Part shown: positions 1-5,784 of the stretch, piece by piece
Layout of the letters: each line of letters starts with the position of its first letter
Numbering within the stretch: the first letter of the stretch is position 1
Source of the DNA: Chloroflexota bacterium
GTDB lineage: Bacteria; Chloroflexota; UBA6077; CF-72
Length of the DNA stretch: 7,343 nucleotides
Direction: 5' to 3'
NCBI GenBank assembly: GCA_019242065.1
Contig: JAFAWJ010001098.1
Coordinates: forward strand, 1-7,343
Made by a program: the position numbers and the translations under genes
The notes under the pieces: model-generated
Database searches by the model: none
Seen by the model: only the letters and a program-made list of their open reading frames with translations
Told to the model about the DNA's origin: nothing

Positions 1-372
1 CAAACGAGTGCGATCGAGGAGTCGCTCGACCTCAGCAACTTCCTTCTCCCGTCCGATGAAGCTGGTGAGTTGAACCGGAACCCTGGCGGCGGAGCCGACC
101 GGGTTCACGAACGAGCGTTGCGCTGGCAGCGGTGGCATCCCGGCTGCTTGCAGCCGAGCCGCTTCGCCTGCATCCAGGTTCAGCGCCGCGACGATGCGTC
201 GAACGGTCGCCGCCTGTGGCCACTTGCGAAGCCCGCGCTCCAGATCGGACAGGCCACGCGCACTCAAACCCGCCTTTTCGGCGAGCGCCTCCTGCGTCAG
301 CCCCGCCGCGATTCGATAACGACGCAGAAGCTCCCCGAACCCGCCTGGCTCAATGGCCACAGGACCGTCCAC
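1..372 (-). CDS. Xre-type HTH transcriptional regulator with ATPase module (5' part only)
   Basis: This is the N-terminal 124 residues of a regulator that continues past base 1. It has no stop in the window. Residues about 12-68 form an Xre/Cro-type DNA-binding helix-turn-helix: FGELLRRYR, then GLTQEALAEKAGLS, then LSDLERG. A linker leads to LTSFIGREKEVAEVERLL (about 102-119), the stretch that in large Chloroflexota and actinobacterial regulators stands just before the Walker A of an NB-ARC/AAA-like ATPase. Those proteins often continue into TPR repeats or a LuxR domain, so the missing part is probably several hundred residues. I chose GTG at 370-372 because AAGGAAG lies 6 bases upstream and it leaves a usual-length lead before FGELL. 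An in-frame ATG at 397-399 adds nine residues but has no Shine-Dalgarno. The gene is divergent from the secreted protein at 517. Its target genes are unknown. Confidence 0.88.
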   Translation of the reverse strand, partial: MDGPVAIEPGGFGELLRRYRIAAGLTQEALAEKAGLSARGLSDLERGLRKWPQAATVRRIVAALNLDAGEAARLQAAGMPPLPAQRSFVNPVGSAARVPVQLTSFIGREKEVAEVERLLDRTRL

Positions 373-432
373 ACCGAACTTCCTTATCAGGGCGAGCATA
401 CAGCACTGTGTTCGCCTGCGTGGCCACTTGCG
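211..432. repeat. Imperfect direct repeat pair CGCCTG(CG)TGGCCACTTGCG
   Basis: Copy one is at 211-228, inside the DNA-binding-domain coding sequence. Copy two is at 413-432, just upstream of the regulator gene. The two are identical except for a two-base insertion (CG) in the second copy. Each contains the palindromic core GTGGCCAC. The pair could be a regulator binding site or chance similarity in GC-rich DNA. Confidence 0.35.
379..385 (-). promoter_or_regulatory. Ribosome binding site deciding the GTG start of the Xre regulator
   Basis: On the minus strand this reads AAGGAAG, 6 bases before the GTG at 370-372. The competing upstream ATG (397-399) has no purine-rich stretch in front of it, so this site favours the GTG start. 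Confidence 0.5.
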
Positions 433-516
433 TGGGTGGAGTGCGCGGTTCTGCATGGTCTGAAGCCGAAGTCCGCTCTAGCGTGAGCCATCGCATCCGT
501 ATGAGGAGGAGCACCG
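400..516. other. Divergent intergenic region between regulator and small secreted protein
   Basis: About 120 bases separate two divergent genes and should carry both promoters. No convincing -35/-10 pair is visible in either direction. TATGCT on the minus strand, overlapping the ATG at 397-399, could serve as a weak -10 for the regulator if translation starts at GTG 372. The region also holds one copy of a ~20-base imperfect repeat (413-432) whose partner lies inside the regulator's coding sequence. Confidence 0.4.
504..510 (+). promoter_or_regulatory. Strong Shine-Dalgarno (AGGAGGA) deciding a TTG start
   Basis: AGGAGGA is followed by 6 bases and then TTG at 517-519. There is no in-frame ATG or GTG at a suitable position, so this near-consensus site identifies the TTG as the start of the small secreted protein. 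Confidence 0.75.
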
Positions 517-795
517 TTGTCTATCCATTCACTGGCTCGCTACGCAGCGGGGGTGGCATTGATCGGCGTGGTTGCCGCGACTCCGCACGCCTACGCCCAG
601 GCCGTTACCGATGGCGTCGCCTGTTCGAATCAAACCCGCCAGGCGCTTGTACACATTGGGACCTGGGCCGAAGCGCAATGTGAGCCGGATGGTTCCCTCA
701 GGTTCATGCCGATGGCGTCCGGTTACTGCACGGATCTCGCCCTGCAAGGCCTGGAGCGCATAGGTGGCTGGGCGGAAGTCCAGTGTGAAAGCTAA
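517..795 (+). CDS. Small secreted protein with two tandem Cys/Trp repeats
   Basis: This gene encodes 92 residues from a TTG start behind a strong Shine-Dalgarno. Residues 1-27 look like a Sec signal peptide: a short basic N-region, a hydrophobic core (AAGVALIGVVAA) and an AYA cleavage site, with AQA at 27-29 as the alternative. The mature ~65 residues hold two copies of one motif, C-x7-L-x2-I-G-x-W-A-E-x-Q-C-E, at 36-56 and 71-91. The two cysteines of each copy are 19 residues apart (C36/C55 and C71/C90), suggesting one disulfide per repeat in an exported protein. I do not recognise a named family. It is the only gene in its small plus-strand unit, divergent from the Xre regulator, and is followed by a broken LuxR fragment. 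The signal peptide, ribosome site and repeat symmetry argue that it is a real gene. Confidence 0.75.
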   Translation: MSIHSLARYAAGVALIGVVAATPHAYAQAVTDGVACSNQTRQALVHIGTWAEAQCEPDGSLRFMPMASGYCTDLALQGLERIGGWAEVQCES

Positions 796-867
796 AGTAC
801 GTAGAAATCAGGCGTAAATGGATCGCTGAAGGAGCATCCCGAACGCCACGTTTGGGGGTTTGGACGC

Positions 868-999
868 CACCACATCGCCTCGACGCTGGTGCTCAGCTTG
901 CGGACGGTCGAGCGACACATCGCCAACGTGTATGCCAAAGTGGGCACACACAACCGAGCCGGTACGACGGCGTACGCTCTACGCCACGGCATCGGCTGA
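868..999 (+). pseudogene. LuxR-family HTH domain remnant (C-terminal end only)
   Basis: In the frame ending at TGA 997-999, the peptide HHIASTLVLSLRTVERHIAN then VYAKVGTHNRAGTTAYALRH closely follows the C-terminal half of a LuxR/GerE DNA-binding domain. The usual pattern is (N)REIAxxLVLSxRTVERHIxNIYxKLGxxxRAxAxAYAxRH. That pattern includes the recognition helix RTVERHI. Recognisable similarity begins near base 868. Upstream the frame is open back to the TAG at 802-804, but it codes for nothing LuxR-like and contains no plausible start or ribosome site. The ATPase and regulatory domains that normally precede this module are absent. It therefore looks like the tail of a deleted or decayed regulator, perhaps the same broad class as the Xre-ATPase gene at the left edge. 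The two are on opposite strands, so they are not one gene. Confidence 0.65.
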
Positions 1000-1240
1000 C
1001 CGTTCTGTCCACGCTCGAGCCGTTGGGTAAAGTCCGCCACCGATTCGATCGACAAGTTGAGTGGCTGCACGGATGACCTCTCGCGTCGAGCAAGCGGAGA
1101 CTGTATGCGGGCGTGGGATCCGCCGGACGCAGCCAGTTGACTCTGCCGCACCCGGCGAACCCACGGCCAACCACACGGATCGTCCCGAACCAACCAGGTC
1201 AGCTTCGGGACGGAGCCGTGGAAAGGACCTTTTACCGAGC
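1000..1240 (+). other. Non-coding leader region of the peptide-transport operon
   Basis: These 241 bases carry no supported gene. The binding-protein frame stays open back to a GTG at 1061, but the translated stretch is Arg/Pro/Ser-rich, lies before the signal peptide and has no ribosome site. The operon promoter should be here. TTGACT at 1137-1142 matches a -35 box, but no A/T-rich -10 follows at 16-18 bases. No riboswitch-like or tRNA-like structure is evident. Confidence 0.4.
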
Positions 1241-2944
1241 ATGATCCGAACGTCGGCCGCCTTCTTCCAGCTCGCGTGGCGTACGTGTGCCACCTCGGCG
1301 CTTGGCTTTCTCCTCGTGACGGCGCCAGCCACCGCCCAAACGCCTACCGGTGGCCAGCCCAGAGCGGGCGGCACTCTGCGGCTGGCCACATCGGGTGCGC
1401 CTCCAACGCTCAACCCGTACTTCGCCAACGACGCAGGCACCAGGCTGCTGGCCAACCTCGACCTTCAGGGTCTCGCGCGTGTCGGTCCCGATGGGTCTTA
1501 CCTGCCTGTCCTTGCAGCGGAAATCCCTACCCAGGCGAATGGCGGCGTTTCAGCCGACGGTACCGTCGTGACCTGGAGGATCAAGCCCGGCGTGACCTGG
1601 TCTGACGGCCAGCCCTTCACCAGCCAGGACGTCGTGTTCACCTACCAGATGATCATGGACCCTTCCAACCCGGTGGCCGATCGCAGTGACTACGCAGTGA
1701 TGGATTCGGTCGCCGCGCCTGACGACAACACGGTGGTGGTGACCTATAAGCAACTGTACGCGCCGTATCGTCTGGCGTTTCCCTCGGTCTTCCCAGCGCA
1801 CGTGTTCAACGGACAGACCAGCATCGCGCAGGATCCGTTCAACCAGGCGACAACCGTGGGCACGGGCCCGTTTGTGTTCACGTCGTGGGTGGTTGGGGAC
1901 TCGATCACCTTTGACCGCAATCCGAACTACCGCGAGCCAGGCAAGCCATACATCGACGAGGTCATCGAGAAGGTTGTGCCTGACAAGGCCAGCGAAATCC
2001 AGGCGATGCAAGCCGGCGACGTCGATGCGGCCTGGTTTCTAGACCCGACCTTCCTGCCCTTGCTCGCGACGCTGCCCGACGTCAGTGTCGACCCAGCCCC
2101 AGGTCCACAAGCAGGTGTCTGGCAGCTGTTCGTCAATACGAGTTGTTCGAGTGGGCCGCAACAGGGCGATCCGGCCTGCTCGCATCCCATACTCGGCGAT
2201 CTGCGTGTTCGACAAGCGATCGACCTGGCAATCGACAAGCAATCCCTCGTTGATAGCCTGATGGCTGACAAAGTCAAGGTTGCTGGATCACTCTTGCCGG
2301 TGGGTCCCTACGCGGTGGATCTCCCTCCCACCGATTTCAGTCCAGACCACGCGCAACAACTCCTTGATGAGGCAGGCTGGGTTATGGGCTCAGACGGCGT
2401 CCGCAGCAAAGGCGGGGTACGCGCCCACCTGAGCCTAATCAACGGCCTGGGCAACAGACTTTCGGAGGAAACCGCGCAGGTGATCGCAAGCAACCTGGGG
2501 GCGGTTGGGATCGAGATCGAGTCCAAGGAGTTGCCTCCAGCAGTCCTGACGGGCGGTTTTGCTGTGAATAGCCCCTTGAGTCTCGGCAGCTTTGACCTCG
2601 TCCTGTTCCCTCGCAACATCCCGATTGATCCGCAGGCGTATCTGCACAGCCAGTACGCCAGCGACCAGGTGCCCACCCCGCAACTTCAGACGGGGCTGAA
2701 CTGGGACCGAATCCAGGACCCCAAAGTGGATCAGGCCGTCGCAGCCGCAGGAACCACGCTGGACGACACACAGCGCCAGGCAGCCTATGTAGCAGTTTCA
2801 CAGCTAATCCGTGCCGACGAGCCAGTCATCCCCCTGTTTCCTTCCCTCCAGGTGGACGCGCGCAAGAACTACGTCGAAGGTTGGCAGACTGATGTCAATG
2901 ACGTCATCACGTGGAATGTTCAGGACTGGCGGCGAGACCAGTAG
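1241..2944 (+). CDS. ABC transporter substrate-binding protein, family 5 (peptide/oligopeptide type)
   Basis: This 567-residue extracytoplasmic receptor would bind peptides or similar solutes and deliver them to the permease pair downstream. The length is normal for the SBP_bac_5 (DppA/OppA-like) family. Residues 1-31 form a signal peptide with a hydrophobic core and an ATA cleavage site. There is no lipobox, so it is probably released by signal peptidase I and not lipid-anchored. The mature start RAGGTLRLA...PPTLNPYF is typical. The family signature is near 111-135 (TWRIKPGVTWSDGQPFTSQD, then VVFTY). Later landmarks are VGTGPFVF (206-213), LRVRQAIDLAIDK (321-333) and the end EPVIPLF (527-533). 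Just before LRVRQAI is an insertion with C302 and C313, a possible disulfide. I chose ATG 1241 because it begins the signal peptide. AAAGGA at 1222-1227 is 13 bases upstream, a rather long spacing. The ligand cannot be predicted. Confidence 0.95.
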   Translation: MIRTSAAFFQLAWRTCATSALGFLLVTAPATAQTPTGGQPRAGGTLRLATSGAPPTLNPYFANDAGTRLLANLDLQGLARVGPDGSYLPVLAAEIPTQANGGVSADGTVVTWRIKPGVTWSDGQPFTSQDVVFTYQMIMDPSNPVADRSDYAVMDSVAAPDDNTVVVTYKQLYAPYRLAFPSVFPAHVFNGQTSIAQDPFNQATTVGTGPFVFTSWVVGDSITFDRNPNYREPGKPYIDEVIEKVVPDKASEIQAMQAGDVDAAWFLDPTFLPLLATLPDVSVDPAPGPQAGVWQLFVNTSCSSGPQQGDPACSHPILGDLRVRQAIDLAIDKQSLVDSLMADKVKVAGSLLPVGPYAVDLPPTDFSPDHAQQLLDEAGWVMGSDGVRSKGGVRAHLSLINGLGNRLSEETAQVIASNLGAVGIEIESKELPPAVLTGGFAVNSPLSLGSFDLVLFPRNIPIDPQAYLHSQYASDQVPTPQLQTGLNWDRIQDPKVDQAVAAAGTTLDDTQRQAAYVAVSQLIRADEPVIPLFPSLQVDARKNYVEGWQTDVNDVITWNVQDWRRDQ

Positions 2945-2993
2945 TCAGGATGAGCGTGATGACGCGCTTGGCCAAGCCGAGTCGTAGAGGCGA

Positions 2994-3017
2994 GCCGTAG
3001 CGCTCTGCGCTCTCGGC
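2994..3017 (+). other. Hairpin between binding-protein and permease genes
   Basis: GCCG-T-AGCGC, loop TCT, then GCGCT-CT-CGGC can form a nine-pair stem with a small internal loop in the 84-base gap before the first permease. No run of T follows, so it is not a standard terminator. In many transport operons such a structure stabilises the upstream binding-protein mRNA and lowers permease expression. That role is inferred here. Confidence 0.35.
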
Positions 3018-3028
3018 CAGGCAGACGA

Positions 3029-4000
3029 ATGCAGCGGTACGTCCTCGGCCGGTTGGTTCAGGCTGTGCCGCTGCTGTTGCTGATCACGCTCCTGGTCTTT
3101 GGCCTGACGCTGCTCCTTCCCGGCGGACCTCTGGCCCAGTACGCCGCCGACCCGAGCATATCCGCGGCTGACCTCCAGCAACTGCGCCATTACTACGGTC
3201 TCGACCAGCCAGCTCCTGTTCGCTATCTGCAGTGGTTGGGCAGCATGCTGCGCGGGGACTTCGGCATTTCCTACGCGACTCACCAGCCAGTGGCCACCCT
3301 GATCGCCGACCGATTGCCCAATACCCTGCTGCTGCAGGGACTCGCGTTGGTAGTGACACTGGTCATCGCCCTGCCACTCGGCGTCCTGGCCGCCGTGCGG
3401 CAGCACTCGTGGGTGGACTACCTGGCCACCCTGCTCAGCTCCATCGGGCATGCCGTACCGACGTTCTGGAGTGGGCTGCTGCTCATCGTCTTGTTTGCAG
3501 TACAGTTTCGCGCCTGGGGACTGCCCGCCTTACCGGCCACCGGCATGGTCACGCTCGGCCCGAGTGGCGGGAGCGTACCCGATCGCGTCAGTCACCTCGT
3601 GTTGCCTGTGGCCGTGCTGGCGCTGTTCAACGCCAGCCAGTACACCCGCCACGTTCGGACCGCGATGCTGGAGGTCCTGGGCCACGACTATCTGCGCACT
3701 GGTCGAGCCAAAGGTCTTGGTGAACGCGCGGTGATCGTGCGCCACGTGGTGCGAAACGCGGCGCTGCCGGTGGTGACGCTGCTAGCACTCGAGGTGCCCG
3801 CCCTGTTCTCGGGTGCTGTGGTTGTCGAAAGCATCTTCGCCTGGCCAGGCATGGGGCGCCTATTCCTGGATTCAGCGCTGCGGTTCGACTACCCCGTGCT
3901 GCTGGGACTGGTAACCATCGTTGCCGTGCTGGTGATTTTCACCGCGCTTGTATGCGACCTGGTGTACGCGTGGCTCGACCCACGCATTCGCCTGACATGA
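3029..4000 (+). CDS. ABC transporter permease, DppB/OppB type
   Basis: This 323-residue inner-membrane subunit forms half of the translocation channel of a peptide-type importer. Its length is normal for the family. The N-terminal helix at about 9-30 follows MQRYVLGRLVQAVP, a standard DppB start. A periplasmic segment contains GLDQPAPVRYLQWL and LRGDFGISYATHQPV. Five more hydrophobic helices lie near 100-122, 135-160, 189-206, 244-266 and 288-314. The cytoplasmic EAA loop that docks on the ATPase is visible at about 218-245 (DYLRTGRAKGLGE, then RHVVRNAALPV). The family motif ESIFAWPGMGRL is at 267-278. ATG 3029 is the only plausible start in the gap, although its Shine-Dalgarno is weak. The stop codon overlaps the next gene's start as ATGA, so the two permeases are translationally coupled and made in equal amounts. 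It pairs with the binding protein upstream. Confidence 0.97.
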   Translation: MQRYVLGRLVQAVPLLLLITLLVFGLTLLLPGGPLAQYAADPSISAADLQQLRHYYGLDQPAPVRYLQWLGSMLRGDFGISYATHQPVATLIADRLPNTLLLQGLALVVTLVIALPLGVLAAVRQHSWVDYLATLLSSIGHAVPTFWSGLLLIVLFAVQFRAWGLPALPATGMVTLGPSGGSVPDRVSHLVLPVAVLALFNASQYTRHVRTAMLEVLGHDYLRTGRAKGLGERAVIVRHVVRNAALPVVTLLALEVPALFSGAVVVESIFAWPGMGRLFLDSALRFDYPVLLGLVTIVAVLVIFTALVCDLVYAWLDPRIRLT

Positions 4001-4914
4001 GCTCGTTGACCTTCACGCCGGCTGGCGTCGATGTGCTCAGAGCACACGGCTCGGCAGTCGTGCAGGCGGTCGGCTCGAGGCGGCGACGGATGGGCTGGCG
4101 GAGATTTCGCCGGCATCAACTGGCTGCCATCGCCCTGTGCGTGTTGATGCTCATCGGCGTAGCTGTGCTGGCGCCACTGTCGCCATACAACCCCGACCGC
4201 ACGAATCTGCCGCTACGCTTCCAAGCGCCTTCGCTACAGCACCCGTTCGGCACAGATGATCTGGGCCGCGACGAGCTGACACGCACGCTGGTAGGGGGTC
4301 GGATCTCGCTGGCGGTGGGTGTGCTGGCCGTGGTCCTGTCACTGTCGGTTGGCGTGCTGCTGGGCGCAACCGCCGGCTACGTCGGGGGTGCGGTTGACAG
4401 CCTGCTGATGCGCTTTACCGAAGCTGTCTTGGCCTTTCCGCAATTGTTCATCCTGATCCTGCTGGCGGTGTTCTTCGGGACCAGCTTCGCCACCATTGTG
4501 CTGATCATTGGTTTGCTTCGGTGGATGCCGATCGCGCGCTTGGTCCGGGCCGATTTCCTGCAGCACCGCGAGCGGGAGTACGTGATTGCCGCGCGCGCCC
4601 TGGGTTCTTCGACGCACCGCCTCATGTGGCATCACATCCTGCCGAACTCGATCGGCCCGGTCATTGTAGCCGCCACGCTGGGCATCGGCGGCGCGATCTT
4701 GACGGAGTCGGCAATGTCGTTCATCGGACTCGGCATCCAGCTGCCGACGGCATCCTGGGGCAACATGTTGCGAGTCTCACAGACAACGCTGACCACCGCG
4801 CCGTGGCTGGCCCTGGCGCCAGGCATCTTCATCTTTCTGACCATCCTGAGCGTCAACTATGTCGGTGACGGCCTGCGCGACGCACTTGATCCGTACAGCT
4901 CTACGGGAGCGTGA
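3997..4914 (+). CDS. ABC transporter permease, DppC/OppC type
   Basis: This 305-residue second channel subunit would heterodimerise with the DppB-type protein. A cytoplasmic N-terminus, very basic at 28-40 (RRRRMGWRRFRRH), precedes the first helix (about 41-60). Then comes HPFGTDDLGRDELTRTLVGG (82-101), a hallmark of this family. Further helices are near 103-125, 146-160, 164-178, 221-238 and 268-288. The EAA loop that contacts the ATPase is at about 194-220 (EYVIAARALGSS, then HHILPNSIGPV). The C-terminus has the conserved VGDGLRDALDP. I chose ATG 3997, which overlaps the previous stop as ATGA. An in-frame upstream ATG at 3952 lies inside the dppB-type gene and would add 15 unlikely residues. 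No ATPase genes (DppD/DppF type) follow, since the next gene is convergent. The nucleotide-binding subunits must come from another locus. Confidence 0.97.
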   Translation: MSSLTFTPAGVDVLRAHGSAVVQAVGSRRRRMGWRRFRRHQLAAIALCVLMLIGVAVLAPLSPYNPDRTNLPLRFQAPSLQHPFGTDDLGRDELTRTLVGGRISLAVGVLAVVLSLSVGVLLGATAGYVGGAVDSLLMRFTEAVLAFPQLFILILLAVFFGTSFATIVLIIGLLRWMPIARLVRADFLQHREREYVIAARALGSSTHRLMWHHILPNSIGPVIVAATLGIGGAILTESAMSFIGLGIQLPTASWGNMLRVSQTTLTTAPWLALAPGIFIFLTILSVNYVGDGLRDALDPYSSTGA

Positions 4915-4918
4915 CTGT

Positions 4919-4953
4919 CGGTTCTCACGAAGAGCGCACGCTTGTGAGCGCCG
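4919..4953. terminator. Candidate bidirectional terminator hairpin
   Basis: CGG-TT-CTCAC-G-AAG, an 8-base loop, then CTT-GTGAG-CG-CCG gives an eleven-pair interrupted stem starting five bases after the permease stop. On the plus strand it is followed by ATTTAAAA, a weak U-tract. It sits between two convergent genes, where a shared terminator is expected. The mismatches and short T run keep confidence moderate. Confidence 0.5.
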
Positions 4954-4957
4954 ATTT

Positions 4958-4992
4958 AAAAGTGGGACACGTGTCGAGTTAAAACTGGTACA
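4958..4992 (+). repeat. Direct repeats AAAAnTGGnACA flanking a palindrome (possible IS-end relic)
   Basis: AAAAGTGGGACA (4958-4969) and AAAACTGGTACA (4981-4992) match at 10 of 12 positions and are 23 bases apart. Between them, partly overlapping the first, is the perfect palindrome GACACGTGTC (4966-4975). From memory, repeated AAAACTGG-like motifs of this kind occur at the ends of IS21-family elements. No transposase is nearby, so at most this is a relic. The second repeat supplies the last codons and stop of the NTF2-like gene. Confidence 0.35.
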
Positions 4993-5560
4993 GGGGGTCG
5001 GCGTCGTGACGCATCCTGCACCACGGCGAGGATGACGATGCGGTGTGTGACGCGGACTTGTGGTCGAGCCACCAATGCGTCTGTGCATCGTCGGTGTCCG
5101 GGTCGCTGCGGAAGCTGATGATACTGCCGCTTGTGACTTCCGCGGTAACGTCGGCAAGCGTGCGATCCACACCAATGGCCGTGCGAGCCGGACTGGTGAG
5201 CAGAATGCTCAGCCGCACCGTTGTGCCAGAGTCCTGGGCAGCACCCACAGTCGCGGTTTTGACGTGATCTACGATCGATTGCTCCAGCCCTCCGCGGAAG
5301 GCGCTTGCACCGACGCACGGGACCTGGGCCGTACAGGCGGAGTGTCCCGTGAACCTGATGCCGTCGCTTACCAATTGCATCGCTGCGTCCACGTGCCCCT
5401 GATTACGTGCCTGCAGGAAACGTTGGAGCACCGCGGCCGGCTCCGTTGATACGGACGCCGGTCCAGGCGACAGGTCCGCCAGGACACGACCTTCGATCAC
5501 GGACGAGAAAATCGTGACGGCGAGCAGAGCGAGTGCAGCTGCGGTTCGTGCGCGTGACAC
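4979..5560 (-). CDS. Secreted NTF2/SnoaL-like domain protein
   Basis: This gene encodes 193 residues from a GTG start with AAGGAG 8 bases upstream. Residues 1-28 form a signal peptide or N-terminal anchor (MSRARTAAALALLAVTIFSS, then an A of VLA at the likely cleavage site). Residues about 40-158 resemble the cone-shaped NTF2/SnoaL-like fold. AAVLQRFLQARNQGHVDAAM is the usual first helix pair, followed by RFTG, then a two-cysteine segment (C76, C82: SACTAQVPCVG), AFRGGLEQSIVDHV, and alternating strands ending GSIISFRSDPDTDD. The family uses this pocket for many small ligands, as enzymes or binding proteins, so no reaction can be named. The tail from about 160 (Ser-rich, then WCRMRHDADPLYQF) looks unconserved, and its last codons lie in a repeat resembling a mobile-element end. 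The frame stays open to 5668, but that extension lacks a signal peptide and ribosome site. Confidence 0.8.
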   Translation of the reverse strand: MSRARTAAALALLAVTIFSSVIEGRVLADLSPGPASVSTEPAAVLQRFLQARNQGHVDAAMQLVSDGIRFTGHSACTAQVPCVGASAFRGGLEQSIVDHVKTATVGAAQDSGTTVRLSILLTSPARTAIGVDRTLADVTAEVTSGSIISFRSDPDTDDAQTHWWLDHKSASHTASSSSPWCRMRHDADPLYQF

Positions 5561-5568
5561 CGGTTTGT

Positions 5569-5574
5569 CTCCTT
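5569..5574 (-). promoter_or_regulatory. Ribosome binding site deciding the GTG start of the NTF2-like gene
   Basis: On the minus strand AAGGAG stands 8 bases before GTG (5558-5560). This fixes the start at the signal peptide and rules against the longer reading from 5668. Confidence 0.7.
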
Positions 5575-5784
5575 CCTCTTGCCAGTACCCACTCACCTGG
5601 CCTCGCTCTGTGACCGCCAACGATCCTGTCGAACAAGCTGACCTCGACCATCGGAGCGGGCCCAACAAGGCGAGATTCGCGCACAGGAGGTGCAGCAGTT
5701 CATTCTGTTGTTCGTCAATTCACCACTACCGGCACAGTGCGCGACTGCCCAACGTCATACGTCCGGCCACCTCCAGTCGCCGGG
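5575..5784 (-). other. Intergenic region between methyltransferase and NTF2-like gene
   Basis: About 210 bases without a supported gene. On the minus strand it contains TTGACG (about 5713-5718), which matches a -35 box, but no -10 hexamer at the right spacing. A weak hairpin (5731-5749; CAGT/ACTG with GG/CC) and a CCGGC/GCCGG inverted repeat lie just after the methyltransferase stop, neither followed by T. The NTF2-like gene probably has its own promoter here, not clearly identifiable. Confidence 0.35.

Noticed and set aside
400..409. Short inverted repeat ACAG-CA-CTGT upstream of the regulator
   Set aside because: Arms of only four bases are expected by chance. No second copy gives it weight as an operator.
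132..683. Long open frame crossing the regulator and secreted-protein genes
   Set aside because: It overlaps two better-supported genes in other frames and its Arg/Pro/Ser-rich composition is typical of shadow frames in GC-rich DNA.
1041..1052. CGAT-TCG-ATCG / TCGATCGA palindrome in the operon leader
   Set aside because: Short palindromes of this kind are common in GC-rich DNA and no promoter elements lie in register with it.
1061..1240. N-terminal extension of the binding protein from GTG 1061
   Set aside because: The 60 extra residues are low-complexity Arg/Pro/Ser-rich, precede the signal peptide and have no ribosome site. Translation from ATG 1241 gives a normal exported receptor.
979..1455. 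Antisense open frame over the receptor gene start
   Set aside because: No family resemblance and no ribosome site. It is a shadow of the receptor coding frame and leader.
2950..3000. 16-codon open frame in the receptor-permease spacer
   Set aside because: No ribosome site, very short, and overlaps the hairpin. Most likely chance.
3952..3996. Earlier ATG for the second permease
   Set aside because: It lies inside the first permease gene and adds residues unlike the family. The ATGA overlap at 3997-4000 is the usual coupling arrangement.
5561..5668. Longer start of the NTF2-like gene
   Set aside because: A strong Shine-Dalgarno and a clean signal peptide fix the start at GTG 5560. The extension would bury the signal peptide.
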